From NCBI GenBank assembly GCA_021029095.1, contig JAJOHG010000088.1, forward strand, positions 1 to 64,000: a DNA stretch of 64,000 bases, given 5' to 3'. The stretch's first letter is position 1. Every line of letters begins with the position of its first letter. The translations under genes and the position numbers were made by a program. Shown here piece by piece: positions 20,041 through 33,078 of this stretch. The notes beneath the pieces were generated by a model. The model was not told the DNA's origin. It worked only from the letters and a program-made list of their open reading frames with translations, and did not search any database. This DNA is from Phellopilus nigrolimitatus (lineage: Eukaryota; Basidiomycota; Agaricomycetes; Hymenochaetales; Hymenochaetaceae).

Positions 20041-22707
20041 CTATGGCAGAGTGCCATGAATCTCTACTGCCTCCTCCCGCACAATCGGGACGGATTCCGA
20101 GAGTTTTTTGGATAAAAGGGAACGAAAAAAGTTCTCCAACACTTCAGAATTTGCAGGTAAAGGTCCGTTCGTATCTTTAGTAATCGGTTTTCCGGAAGAG
20201 TGCTGCTTTTCAGGCGGAAGACTGCTTCCTGGCAATCTAGGTGGCGCGATGCTCTCCGGAACAGACGAGAGTGTGTCTGAGCGTTTCTCGAGCCCATCTG
20301 TCGTGCGATTACGTTGACGTGAAAGGAGCAAATCCTGGCGAGGCTTCTCCGCTGCGCTATGAAACGTTATGCCGTCTATCTTGAAAAATTTCTCCATAAA
20401 CCAGCTGACTGGTTGCGTTCCTGCTCCTGAAGGACCAATAGCTCCCAGTATTACGGAGATATCTTTTGATCTCGGGCGGATAGACGGGTCCTTCGTCCAA
20501 CATCTCCTAATTATGTCCCACATGTGCATTCTGAGACCACGCTGGAAAGCGTCCCCCATAGCTCGCATTGGCCGTCCGTCCTGATTTATAACTGTCGAAA
20601 CGACCTCCGCGTCGCTCAGTCCTTCAAATGGAGGAGCTCCCGTAAAAACCTGGAAACGGTGCAGGGTAAATGAGTTAGTCATAGCCTCGCGTATGTTAGC
20701 AGGGACTTGCCTCAATACAAACCATTGCGAACGCATACATGTCGCTTTTCAATGTATGGCGTCCGTCATGTCCTTCGACAAGGGAAGGGAGAAGGAGCTC
20801 AGGGGCCATCCAGCGGACACTTCCTTTGGCATGCCCCGATGACGTCCCTGACGCGGATGCGTGCACTTCTGCCACTCTCGCCAGGCCGAAATCAGAAATG
20901 AGAGAATTGCCTTCATCATCGAAAAGAATGTTTGCCTGCAATGTTTGGATAAGAGAACAAAGAATGTCGACCTTGATACTGTGTTGCACTTACGCCGCGC
21001 AAATCGCCATGTACTATTGGTGGCGTCTGCCCATGCAAGTAATCAAGACCACAGATAACTCCCTTCAACTACGAAAATTCATGTTGCAAAATAAACATCA
21101 GTAATATTATTACTATGTTTACATAGAGGAAAAACGGGGCTTACGATCTGAATACGATCTTCGGTGGGGTTTGTAGCCAAATAGCTTCGCAAATCACCGT
21201 TCTTCATCCATAGAGAAACCATGGCTATCCGAGGAGCAAACTCATTCGCACAAAGACCTAGAAATGGCAAAATATTTTTGTGTTTTAGGTTTCTCCACAG
21301 AATAGCCTCTTTGCACAATTCCTACAATAGTACTGTCAGGATACCTGGTAATATTTCAACATTAGCATGCATACCCGATGTACGTTTTTCCAGCTCGGGT
21401 CGTCCGGTTCTCCGAAAACGCGCAAAACTTTGAGCGCAACGGGACTGCCATTCGATTCTCCCCTCCATATGTCTGCAAACCCACCACCATTTACTGGATA
21501 ATTCCCTGATCGAGTTACATCCTTTATGTATAGCTGTAAAGGCAGATAACCATGATGTTTTGCTGTTTTTGTAAGAAGCTTAAGAAGTAAGGATCGGTGT
21601 TCTTGCGCTAAGACGGTTTCGTCCAAGTCGAGGACCTTGGAGAATTTTTCAGTTAATTAGATGCTGTGCATTTTGTTAACTAACCCGCTGTGCTTCTTCG
21701 ACGATTCTGCGGAGATCGTATGAAAGAGGAAGATCTGATCGTGTATTGGCATTGACAAAGCTCTCAAGCTGCCGAACACTGTGATATTTGTCCGCTAATT
21801 GCGCGTGTCTCATGAAAGCACTGGAATATCAAAAGCCCAATTCATGATTTCGCGCGAGTTCTGTCCAGCGAAAATGGCTTCTTACGCTAGGTCAGAGATC
21901 TGCTTTGCTTTATTGAAGAATAAATCGATCGTTGATTTTTCATATTCACACCGAGCGAGCCGTTTCAGGGCAGCGATTGGTGTCTCGAAGGCAAACTTTA
22001 CAGTGGGAAACCGAGGGCAAAATTCGCGAGAGAAGATGTCGCATAATTGGGAGGCGGTAGATGCGAAACGTATTTTCAACCTATTTCCAAAAAAGGCAGA
22101 AAACTAGGCACGATAAAACCAAAGCACTTTCCGACATTCAATTTGGAAGACGTACAGAGGTATTTGGCGTAAAATCAAGTAGAATACAGTCCTCCAGACT
22201 TTCTCCTCCTGTAATGTGCTCGAGCCAATGATCAAGAAGCTTGAAAACAGAGCTCTTCCAGGACTCGAGTGAGCTGCTTGGGTCCTGGATAATCTCGATC
22301 CATTCTTGATCTATTTTGCTCTCGTCAAAACCAATATCTGCGGTCTTGATGTCATCGATCAGGTTGCCCATGAGTAAGAAAGCGCAAGAGCTGTAAAGTC
22401 TTGCAACGGGGGCAAAGAAAAAGATGGGAGTGCAAGGCAAAGGCGTGTCTAGAGCGCTAGAGCATAGCAGCGCTATGAACCTGTGATTGATTGATGAACT
22501 GGATGTAACTCTTCTAAACACGTTCATGTTATGAATCTCAGTCTTCGGTTGCGCATACAGGACGATGTTCTCATCATCAAGTGTAGACGAAAGCGGTACG
22601 ACCTGCTGGCAAAAACGAAACCACAAGGGTAAAAACAAAATCATCGATTTGAGGTAACCGGACCGGCCGACCGTGGCGGTCTTCATGATGACGTACATGC
22701 CAGCCAC
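20041..22707 (-). CDS. Serine/threonine (TKL-like) protein kinase with N-terminal extension
   Basis: This multi-exon gene ends at 20041. The glycine-rich loop is GNYPVNGGGFADIWRGE, with catalytic Lys in PVALKVLRVF (near 21430). The alphaC segment is CKEAILWRNLKHKNILPFLG and the hinge lies near IAMVSLWMKNGDL. The catalytic loop is PPIVHGDLRG, with HGD in place of HRD, common in this fungal TKL group. The DFG motif is ISDFGLARV and the APE motif is VRWMAPELLLP. CWTKDPSIRPRSKDIS closes the lobe. A Ser/Pro-rich tail of about 120 residues follows. The N-terminal part (about 21640-22371) is predicted helical and matches no domain I know. The start is uncertain: 22371 (MGNLIDDIKTADIG) is more likely than 22707, because upstream text looks non-coding. 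Substrate and pathway are unknown. Confidence 0.8.
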
Positions 22708-23741
22708 GCTTCAGAACTGGGAAGAAAACTCGCTGTAAAATGTGAAGCGGACAAAAAGAGTAGGAATAAAATAGGTGAAAAAAACAACAACATCAATACC
22801 ACTTAAAAGGGTTAACAGAAACTAGCACTACAAAATCGTAACATTAGTTAAACGGACCGGCAACTATAAACTAATGAACAAGAGTGATATCGCAATAGCA
22901 CTGTCACATGCAGAACTAAATGCAAAAGAAATAGGAAGAGAAAAAATTACATCAGTATTTAACATCATGTGCAGGATGCCAGATCGTAAGGGATTCGTGA
23001 AAGATTCCATAATAAATCCGTGAGCAAAAGTCATGGAAATCGTCAATGGAGCAGACATAAAAATGTTGAAGTAATTCTTCGATACCCGTAGATTCTTCGT
23101 ATCCTTACTGCCTCGATCCTGTATCCTGAAAACCAGACCCATTTGAATCTTTGTCCTCCAAAATTGCTTGCTTGCGTACACTGTGCCCCGGGAAGCTTAT
23201 GGCCGGACCAGGCTGCGGACGAGGACGAGCCTTGTAGCCAGTTTAGAATGTGCCTGTTCTTGTCGTTCTTCGGTCGTATGTGGAGGGAGGTACGTGTGAA
23301 AGGAGGCATGGAGTCTGCTTGCACGTAGACTTGATTTGCGGATCCTACCTGCGGAATTACAGAACCGAGAGATGGGGCAGGTAGCGAGGGTTCGGGGATG
23401 GGTCAAACGAGTTCACGAAGGGTTGCTTTGGAACGCGTGGTGTCCTGGGGCGTTTTATCGTAGGACAAGGCTCCTAGGTGCGCGCTGGCGTTGAGAGAAG
23501 CGTAGACCCCAACATGGGTGGTTGTCGTAGAATGAGATGGTACAGAATCCTTACGGCGCTGAGCTGAAAGTCTGAGTAGGTTCTCATCGACTGTTGTGGA
23601 CTGCGTAAAAAGGGTGGAGAGGGTGGACGTTGGGCTTGAAAGAGAGCATACAATATGCGATGGATTGTCATGTTGCACAGGAGGGCATGATCCATTTGCT
23701 GAAACAAGGGGATCCAGAAGGTCTATCCGGGAAAAACGCGA
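22708..23741. other. Intergenic region, no convincing gene
   Basis: Several minus-strand frames of 70-105 codons (22864-23181, 23403-23678, 23474-23707) have plausible codon use but no family motif. One or more could be exons of a small unrecognised gene. I do not assert one. Confidence 0.3.
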
Positions 23742-26700
23742 TCAACGAGGCCTGCGCTCAGCACTAGACCCATAAATCGCGGTATCCCGTACTGTAGGAG
23801 GCCGGTATGGCGCATGAGAATTTAGGACATCGGTCATAGACCGATCTGGAGGCCGAAATTTCTTCAACGTCGGAGGTGGACTGACGGAGCTGGAGACAGA
23901 GTCATGTCGCGCACGTTCTCGCCTGTGCCTACGTTGACTCCGGTCCATAGATTCATCATCTCTGACCAATTTTCTTGAAGCGGCTTCTTCATCGGTGAAA
24001 GCGCGTTGCGTAGTTATATAGCGATCTCGTGTATCCTGGTGCTCCACCTTCGCCATTCTCGTCTCTCTCTTCTCTCTCGTCCGACCCTTCTGACCAGAAG
24101 AGAGAACCGCGACAGCCTCCACGTTCTGTCCTAGATCCGCAACATCCACAAGAACAGGCGCCTCCACAGGCGCACGCCAGTCGCGCGTCGGCACTGCTGG
24201 TGCCGGCGCTGTCAATCGCACATGATTTCCGCGCGAAGAAGGGTGCGTGGTGGATGAAGGCCTGCTAACTTCTGATCTCCCATTTGCAGGTGCGTGAGGA
24301 AAGATGCGTGAGAGGACGATGTCATGGTCTCCGCGGCCGGATTGTATCCGACTCCTTTGATTAGTAGGAGGGTATACTGCGGTAGGCAGGAGTGCGCTAG
24401 ATGCGGGAGTAGAATCCGCTCCGCAGCGAATGTGAGAGGTCCTTGAGATTCTATGTTTCTGAAGAGACGATGATGGGGGCGGGTCATCATATACGTCTTC
24501 GTTGACGGGAATGGAATTGTATTTAACATCCACGCCTGTCCGAGAAGCTGGCTGGTCGCTTCTTCGGCGGATTTGTCTCGGAGTAGTCGACGCTATATTG
24601 CAATTCCTCTGTTCATGTTGATCTATTTCCTCGCCTTGACTAGCGCGCGACAGTCTGTCGTAGACAGCGTGCCACCACGAGCGTTGTCTCCGCTCGTTTC
24701 GCCTCAAGTCGCTATCCACCAAACCATTCAAGTCGGCGTTGTGATATTTACCCAACGTCGATAAGCCTCTGCGCTCTAGTTCATCGTCGATCTGCTCTGC
24801 GAGTCCGGCGCTGCGTTCCCGCCGTGCGTAGCCGAGTCCGTAAATGTAGTCATTGCCAGTCCCAAGCCACTGACGCTCCTTGTCAACATGGAACTCTTTT
24901 TCAACATCGACCGCGACGCGCATACCGCCTTTCTTTTCATTTACCGTGCAGTCATCCTCGTAAGTGTACTCCAACGGGAGGCGTCCTTTTTCGCGGTCCC
25001 GAGCACCGTTTCGACACTTCGCTCCTAACCCGTTAGCGGTGCTAAACAACTCTTCCCTGACTATGAGTCTCCGTGCTCGGCTGTCCGTTTCGATGCCGCG
25101 CCAACGACGCACGATAAACACGCAACCCGTCCACAGTTCACTGAACGTCTCGCGGAAGTCGAAAGCGTGTCCGAGGGCACGCAGACGCGGTGTGCGATAG
25201 AGCCCATAAACATGCGAAGACCTGCCTTCCTTTGCACAATATGGTTTGTATGAGAAAGCCTTGATGTGCAGGAACGCGAAAATCCTGGAGGTTGATCGAG
25301 CTGTCTCAGACCCTAATCAAGAAGCGGTGCGGAATACATACGTCATCTCGACAGTCTCTAGGATGGCACCAATGCCGATATTTATGTCATCTGCGGTCCT
25401 GAAGGTGTATCAGCTAGTCTCCTGATACAATGACGACATGTAAGACATACATGTATTGTGTCTAAAGCGTGGGTCTGTCAGAAACCTATGAATTGGTATT
25501 TGAATCGAACTTACGTCCTTGACCACGCCAAACGTGCTCAGGACAGACAGAAGCGTCGCCTGCCAGAACGTCAGGAACACTACTCGGGAGGGTTTCCTTT
25601 AGCGAGTTCCTGTGTTCGTCAAGACTTGTACTTACCGACAGCTTTGACCGCGAATAGCTTAAGTAGCGGCTTTTGCGGTGCAAGCCGCGAGGATATCGGA
25701 ATATACAGCTGGATGAGACAATACATGGCGATTGAGACCGAGATCGACACAATCACCGTGATCTGCGCACGGATATTAGATCCACTCAGACTGTACAATG
25801 GCAATGGAAGGGTAACACACATATACATGTCCCCATCCAGGCGACCACGAGTCGTCGCAGTAAAGGCCAATATAGTCGAGGATTACAGCAGCGAGAGTCG
25901 TCCTTTTAAGAGCATGAGCTTTTCATTTTTTAGTCGTAACAAATTGATAGACGCACGTAGGTCGGATAACGCAATATTGGAGCACACCCCATTTCATGAT
26001 TTGCAAAAAGTATAAACCATCCTTCATGCAGAGCTTCAACATTGAGTTTTCTGAGCAAGAAAAAAGAGATGTACTCCGGGTTTTGACTTGACGAAATGTA
26101 AAGGATACATCCACTTCTTTACTGGCTCCCCTCTTCTAACGGCTTCGCGGTCATTCTCTTTACTAAGACCGACCTGTAAGTATTGTGATGTCAGCCGACG
26201 AGATATAATGTCTTAACGAGTCTGCTTCTGCCATACCTTGCGAAAAATGGCACGTTGCTCATCCGCATTCGGCGAGAGGTAGGTGAGGAGTAGGTAGAAA
26301 AAGGACGTCAGGACTGTCGACTCGTAACAATCTCGAAGGAGTAGCAGAGGGGTCGAATGATTCTGGCAAAATGGTCAATGCGATTATCTTATTAAATATC
26401 AGAGTGCATCTTGCTTACCCAGAAGAGATACGATGCGAAACTGACGATGGCATAGATTGGAACCATGAAGAGGATCCGAACGATATCTGCACCGATGTCA
26501 GCACACAGATAAGCAACAAGCAGGTTTAATTTGTATACACCGCTGTTCCCGTTTCTTAGCAAAAAAAGTTAGAATAGCTCAATCGGAATTTGAGAAGCAG
26601 AAGCGAACCAACATTTGTGTACCATTGCAAGTGTTTGTTGACGAGCCAAAGGGACGTGATCGTCGCGGCGAGCGTGAAAAAGCCCGTTATAATCCATCCA

Positions 26701-26908
26701 ATCTATGGGCTTGTATAAGTCTTATGATCTTGCAGTAAGGAATACGTCTAACATGGTGAGCTACACCGGAAAAATGTCGTCACTTTCTTATCAAGGGTCG
26801 GTAGATGTGAAACGATGACCCACCTTGAATAACGATATGCCCATTCTGGATAAGAGGAGGAGGGTCTTGAGATGCGGTCTTTTCATGACAAGTCGCGTTG
26901 CTCGTCAT
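23742..26908 (-). CDS. TMEM184/organic solute transporter Ost-alpha family membrane protein
   Basis: The gene starts at 26908 (MTSNATCHEKTASQDPPPLI). Small exons encode successive membrane helices: VGWIITGFFTLAATITSLW, YIVRILFMVPIYAIVSF, RDCYESTVLTSFFYLLLTYL and KWGVLQYCVIRPT. Near 25250 comes the conserved FSYKPY-type segment (AFSYKPYCAKE). This order and these motifs are those of the Solute_trans_a (DUF300) family of seven-helix proteins at the plasma membrane or vacuole. A long hydrophilic C-terminal tail of about 440 residues (23742-25060) is Arg/Ser/Pro-rich and begins after LPLEYTYEDD, as usual in basidiomycete members. The transported substrate, if any, is unknown. Introns are dense in the membrane part and absent from the tail. 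Confidence 0.85.
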
Positions 26909-27709
26909 TGTATAGTATAAATGATGAACGCCTGTGCGTAACGTGGAAATTGGGTCCAATCGTGAAAGGTCGTCGAGTAACCCCTATTCGTGAAAGAGAA
27001 GAGAAGATACACAGAAATCGTGAGATTGTTTCTGAAAAGACGTTATGTTTAATTTATGATGCCATCAGGGAGATCTCTGAGAAAGCAAAGAGTACGAAAT
27101 TAATATCAGCTAGTCTTAGAGACGACTTAGATGAGCGAGAAAGTAAGAAAGAGTCGAGAAAGTAGAACGCTTCACGGATGCCGGGGCGATCCTAACCGGA
27201 CGATTACGTCAGCTCAAGATTTTATGAACTCAAGCACCCTTTGGTACGCTCTTGCAACGGAGACAAGCAAACTCTTACAAGAGACAAATTGCTCAAATTC
27301 AGTCGATAACTTAGACATAAAATCACGGACCTCAGAAGTTGAAGTCGCCTTCAGGCTGCTACTTTTAGAACACGTAACGTTCTCCAGCGTTCTAGCATTG
27401 CTACAAACTCAAGCATGATGTCTACTCAACCTCACGAGTGGAAGAAAAGAATCTCTTTTTCTTTATAACATGAGACATCGTTCTATCGAGCATCGTTCAC
27501 TTCTCAAAACTAGAAAACGAGACCTTAGCACGCATCAATCACAGAAGCCGCATGAATCAACAACAGGTAAAGCAAGCGACCCGCGGAACCAATCTACTCC
27601 ACCTTCCTTCGAGTGAGATGGAGAGATGAGCTTACACATAAATTAAGTACACAGAAGCGACGCGACATGATGCTATCTGCACGCAGTTTCTCTGATTCTT
27701 CTACGCCTT
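26909..27709. other. Intergenic region, no gene seen
   Basis: It lies between the TMEM184 start and the deacetylase stop, so it should hold the TMEM184 promoter and the deacetylase 3' end. The short plus-strand frames at 26872-27418 lack family motifs. Confidence 0.4.
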
Positions 27710-30140
27710 CTAGGAGCGTTGCCACACCATCCTGCCGTGCACCCACGTGCTGCGCACACCGCCCTCTCGGTCGAGCACGACAAGGTCCGCGTCGGCGCCT
27801 GCGCGCAGCGTCCCCTTCTTGTTCTCGATGTTTAGGCACCTGTGCGAGAGACGCCATAGTCAGAACGTTGCTCATGAAATAAGTGGACGAGTGTATTGGA
27901 TTATCGAGGACCGTGTAGAAGAAATAGGGTACGTAGAATGTGAAAACGCACTTCGCGGGGTTGTACGTAGCGCACTTGAGCGCCTCTCCGAGCGTGCAGC
28001 CTGTAAAGCGAGCGAAGTTGCGCACACACGTGTCGAGCGTCACGACGCTGAAAGGAAGGAGATATTCAGTGATGTAATGAATAATCATGGGAGAGCTGGA
28101 CGAACCTTCCAGCGAGAGTATCAGTGCCTTCGATATACAGCCGTACGCCCTCCTTCACGACGCGCCGCTCGTCGCGCCAGTCGTACACGCCATCAGGCAT
28201 GTTCGGATCCAGGATCTTCATCGCTGCAAAACCCATCGAATTTCGTGAATTACTAAAACAGGAAAAGAAAGAAAATAGATAATACCATCGGTGACCAGGA
28301 TACACCCGTCTTTGTGCGCCGTGTATGCCAACTATACATTATGAGAGGATCAATAATAATGTCCGTCGCGAAAATGCCGTAGTCGCTCAATACGCACCCT
28401 TACAGAGTTCGGATGCGAGTGCACACCGTCGACGATCAACCCGTAGAACGGGCGCTCTGCGTCGATCGGTTTCGAGTCGTCTACCTCGAGCTTCAGAGCG
28501 CCTACGTCGACCGCTCTCGCGCTCGCCGCGAATACAGGTGTATGCGGCGGAGTATCGTGCTCGTCAAGCGCCTCCGCGCCCTCGCTCGATACCGCATGGC
28601 CCTTAATCGCCGGCGCGGGCGACGCCGCACCCGAGAAGCTCACCGCGCCGAGCGCCGGCCGCACGCCGCCCGAAACCGGCGTCATCGCCGCGGACGTCGC
28701 GCCCTTCGCGACGAGGCTCGCGGGGCTCGCGCCGAGCAGGCCGATGATGCCGGGGTCGCGGTGGTGCAGCTGCGGCATCGCGTTGAAGAGGTGCGTGACC
28801 ATGCGCGCGCCGCGGCGCACCGCGCGGGCGGCCGTGTCCGCGCCCGCGACGCTGTGCCCGATGCTCACGACGACGCCGCGCGCGCGCAGCGCCTCGATGG
28901 ACGGCAGCACGCCGTCGACCTCCGGCGCGAGCGTGAGCATGCGGATCCCCGCGGTCGCGTTGTGCATCGCCCAGTCCTCGTGCACGGCGAGGTGGGCCGC
29001 GCCGTAGACGCTTTCGATGTCCGGGAGCCCGTTGGGCGCGGATTGCAGGAAGGATTGAGCGTGCGCGCCGCGTTTGACGCCCTGCAGGAAGGGCCCCTCG
29101 GCGTGCCAGCCGAGGAGCGTGGCACCGCCACGCGGGTACTCTGGAGTAGGCGGAGGAGTGCGGGGGCGAAGAAGTTCCAAGAGATGGGGATAGAAAGACT
29201 TCTCTTGCGTCTGCAATAAAATTTTAGATCATAGTTTCTTCAGAAATTACTAAAGAATTTTTACAATTATTGTAGGAACGAACCTAAATGCCATTGATAT
29301 CAGTGCTATTCTGAGGCTAAAGTATCAACGGAGCGCACGTACGCAGTGACGCCCGTCTCGACGATCCGGCGAGCTATCATGTCCATCCCAGCGTGATATT
29401 GTTCGTCGTCTCCGTCGTAAACTGAAAAGTCGAAGTTATACGCGCCATTGATCTGGATGTCGAGGAGACCGGGACTATAGAAGTTCGCCAGAGGTAAGCA
29501 CTCTAAATGTGAGAATAGAACGGAAAAGCAGGCTCCTCACCTTAGAATGTTCCCGCCAAGATCTATAACAGTATCTGGGCGCTCCCTACGCAGGAAGAAT
29601 GTGCGCTGGATTATCCAAGAGCAGGGGTGGCAGAAAGAAATCATGATGTTCAGTATTTTTTGTTTTTTGCCAGCTTGCAGAAGGATTCAAAAAATAAACA
29701 AATGCAGAAATCGTCGAGTGAAAGCCTTCCATGGTCGCTCAATCAACCAATAAAGCAAGAACAAGACTTGCGAAACATAATGTATCGTTGTCGTTTCGCG
29801 GTTCGATGGAGCGCCGCGCTTGAGTTGACACAGCTATTAGTTCCAAGAACTAGTTCTTTCGTAGCCTCCAGACTAGAAATGATTTCAAACTTCCACGACG
29901 GTGTCAAACCAGCATCCAAATCGCTGGTTTAGGGAGCAGAGAATTTACAAAAGATCGCAAAGTAAGGAACCTCACCTGCGAGTCAAGAATGACACCGCGC
30001 CGTTCGTCTATCCAGAGATCCTTCTCAACCAAGGATCCGTCCTCCTGAACGAGCAAGCAGTTTGTGAAGCATACAAGCCCGTTGCCACTGGCCGAGTCGT
30101 CGACGTTCTCCCTGTCGGAATCAGAGGTAGCCAGCGACAT
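27710..30140 (-). CDS. N-acetylglucosamine-6-phosphate deacetylase (AMDHD2/NagA family)
   Basis: The enzyme hydrolyses GlcNAc-6-phosphate to glucosamine-6-phosphate and acetate in amino-sugar catabolism. The gene starts at 30140 (MSLATSDSDRENVDDSASGN). Conserved blocks in order are PGLLDIQINGAYNFDFSVYD, ERIVETGVTA-like RRIVETGVTA, LLGWHAEGPFLQGVKRGAH, VVSIGHSVAGADTAARAV, MVTHLFNAMPQLHHRDPGI, FYGLIVDGVHSHPNSVR, GCILVTDG with the catalytic Asp, EGTDTLAGS, LKCATYNPAKC and ADADLVVLDREG near the C-terminus. A Ser/Ala/Pro-rich insertion of about 80 residues sits between LLGASPASLVAKG and FYGLIVDG. Two oddities: the first intron (about 29622-29977) is about 355 bp, far longer than its neighbours, and the usual Cys/Leu-Pro-Thr segment after VTA is not evident at the exon junction near 29390-29220. 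Confidence 0.9.
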
Positions 30141-32666
30141 CGTGGTCCGGGACAGAAAAAACTAGACATCGAGCAAAAGCCGCATGGGCTATAAGGGAGA
30201 AGACGAGCTCGAGATCCGTATCTCCGTGCCAGATGCGGAGGCTTAGCATGTGCAGACGCCTTCTGCGTGTGCCTAGACTCGGCCGCATTCCGAGGTATAC
30301 GTCGTATATGTCGCGCACGTTGCTCACTCCATGCCGCACCGGCGTCGACGCTGAACAGTATGAGCTGGCAGCTCCAAATGGCCGCCACGGCCCGATTAGC
30401 CGAGAAAAACGTATGCATGAAACCGGCTGAGTCCGGTCGGAGGTTGGAAACGCGTCTCGGCTATAGACCTTGCCGCCACTCGCGTGTCCAACTCAACTTT
30501 CTTTGTTCGGACCTCCTCGTCAATCTCGTTCTTATCCTTTACATCACAGAGATACTCCTCTTTATACCTGCTAGCTTTCTTTCCGTCATAACGTGAAGAT
30601 GGGGCTTACTCTTTCTGATTTGAGAACTTCTGGCAACTCCTCGCCGCACAACCCCTTCGATTCGTCCTGTCGTTCCGGAGCATATCACAGAGTAAAATAA
30701 AGAAAAAAAGGAATAATCGAAGTGCTGTTCTGCTGTACTATGGCTTCTTTTTCTATCTCTGTTTATCGCCGGCGACATCATGCATATTTATCCAAGGTCA
30801 ACTTCCACAGCCCGAAAGAAAGAAAGGAATAATGCGGCTGGGTAGACTTGTAGATGGTGGAATGACCTACATTTATACTCAACCGTATTCCTTGCTTTTT
30901 TTATTTCGGTCCGTGGAAGCTGACAGAACGTGATTTATCCCGTTTGGCTAGTACCCGAAATGCCTATCCTCTTCAAGACAGAAAGGCTCTGATACTACAA
31001 CCTTCTGGGTGAACTGGTGCTTTGCCTATTCCGTGTTTGTCAGTGACGCGATGTCGGCGTCGTCTTCTGCAGGTTTCGGAGCAGGAGCCGGAAGAGCGTC
31101 GTGAGGTGTAGAGTTTCTTTGAATTTGAAGACTGCGTCACTATATACCAGAACGCCTGTCTTATTCGTGTGCGGAATCCGTGAGTCGACGCTATTCTGAT
31201 TTGCGAAGACGAACTCAGCATTTATTTCCCAAGACGGAGTCAATCCCGTTTTGCTCTATGATACCTGGATTTTCTTCGCTGAGTAAAGACAAACTTGCCT
31301 TGTTCGTGCGGTTTTGCTGGGCGACATTGGCATTCACGATTCTCCCTGGTCCCTTTCAGTAAGATGCGCGACTGAATATAACAGTCTACAGTCATTCTTA
31401 TTTGAACTTGGCCTTTTTAGTGCGTAGTCATATAGGTAAGGATTTCCAAAGGCAATCTGCTCAAGTCAGTCGCCTGTATCCCCCAAAAGAAATATAAGTA
31501 GGCCTGGGGCATGCGAGATTCAGCGCCTCACTAATATAAAATTCAGATCTAGTTGTCGAAAGTCGATCAACGCTAGAGTGGATAATTGTCAAGGGAAGTA
31601 AGTCACTTTTGCCATTTCAAACGTGGTCTACGTTCCTTGTTTTTTGGCTAATCACGCTCATGCCAATGCCAATGCTATTGACAAGAACAATGCTCGTGCT
31701 TCTGCTGCTGTTCATTTTTAAGCTAACTTTCACCATCTGCTCTCTCCGCCGGGGGAGGGGGGGAGGGGGTTAATGCTCAGCAAAATGAATTGTAGAGTCA
31801 AACTGGACGAATCTTGCAGCACCATCCTCACGAGTACCGGACTCATTTCCTTGTGAGACAATTCATCAAAAGCATCAAAATAATGTCTGTGTCGGCATAT
31901 GTGGAGATGAAAATGAATTTTGAACTTAAGCGGACTGCGAGAAGATTACCCCGGGAGGTTCAAGACATGTTCTAAGTAAGGAATCAAGAATGATAAAGTT
32001 ATTGTTTTAGGGATCATAGCGTTCCTGAGAGTAGGTTAATTAATGGGTGAATAACCTAAACATACAGGGAGAATATAATTGTACATGTATCTGTCTGAAA
32101 GTCTACTTTGCTGTGGCGCTTGTGTTTGCACATATTTGGCAAGAGCATCGTGATCTGCGGTAAACTCAAATGAGTACGGTTCACGTTAGCACTTCTCTGG
32201 ATTTCACTGACAACTTGACGCAGAATTACCTGGACTCTGCAATGGCGCGACTTGCTCGTCTCGTTAGATCATGAATTTCTAGGTGATCTGCCAGTCTCAT
32301 GTTATCTCAATCAGTGCGACAACACGAACCCGTGGGCTTCGCTTCTACAGTCGCGAAGAGCGGAAGAACAGGAAGAAAGGAGTCAGCTGGCCGCAGATTC
32401 CGTGATATCATCTCTAAACTTGGAAACCCTGTGACTGGAGACCAGAACACCCAAATAATTTGCTGGAGCTTCTCTAATACAATCGGCGGCCACATTGGAA
32501 CTGCGAAGTGATGCGAATGAACAAGTGCGCGTTCTCCGTCACACGCACTTTCATATGAGAGTCAGCTACTAGAGATATAAGGTCCCGCTTACATCACGAC
32601 CGCAGTGACCACCCTTCCCTTCTGCACACATTGTACCTACCCGCTGACTTCAACGTCTCATCCGCC
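30141..32666. other. Long intergenic region, no gene recognised
   Basis: It contains a GC-rich patch (30200-30420), a pyrimidine/purine-biased G-run near 31748-31770, and many short frames without motifs. It includes the promoters of the deacetylase (minus) and of the COX VIIc-like gene (plus). Some old transposon DNA is possible but none was identified. Confidence 0.4.
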
Positions 32667-33078
32667 ATGTCCCTCCTACGAGTCGTGTCCGGCCGTGTCT
32701 TTCCCCGCGCCGGGCCCGCCGCGCGCCAGCAGACCCGTGGGCTGCACGTAGAGAACACCGTATACAACGTGCGCTGTCTCTCATGCTTTGATCGTCTTCA
32801 GAAAGTGTCTGACTGGAGTTTCACCTACTTATCTTCAGAACTTCCCATTCAGCTATTCGAAGAAGCGCACGTTCGCGGTCGGATGGTGGACGTTCACTGG
32901 CACAGCGTTGTTCGGACTGCCGTATGCTGTCGTGAGGTATAAACTGTACGTAGCTCGTTTCATCTTTACTCTCGTCTCACACTATGGCATCCATCTCAAT
33001 CTCCCGCATTTACCTGATTTCACCTTTCCGATACTGAGATTGATGCTGATCTTTCACTTGATTTGAAGGTCACATTGA
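32667..33078 (+). CDS. Cytochrome c oxidase subunit VIIc-like protein, paralogue 2
   Basis: Exon 1 is 32667-32768 and exon 2 starts at 32839 after a 70-bp intron. The most likely exon 2 end is 32945, joined to 33069-33078 (RYKLSH, stop). Reading through instead would stop at 33066. The presequence MSLLRVVSGRVFPRAGPAAR is basic and without acids, followed by GLHVENTVYN (the usual processing area). The mature domain has NFPFSYSKKRTFAVGWWTF and TGTALFGLPYAVVRYKL, one membrane helix. The pattern 'HVEN..NFPFS..' and the RY-K/Q-L end are characteristic of fungal COX VIIc (Cox8). It acts in complex IV of the inner mitochondrial membrane. It is the more canonical of the two paralogues. Confidence 0.75.

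Noticed and set aside
23403..23707. Two overlapping minus-strand frames as a small gene downstream of TMEM184
   Set aside because: No motif, no clear start or splice signals, and no repeat of the pattern elsewhere.
28413..29219. 268-codon plus-strand frame opposite the deacetylase
   Set aside because: It is an Arg/His-rich shadow of the deacetylase exon, whose minus-strand frame contains the active-site motifs.
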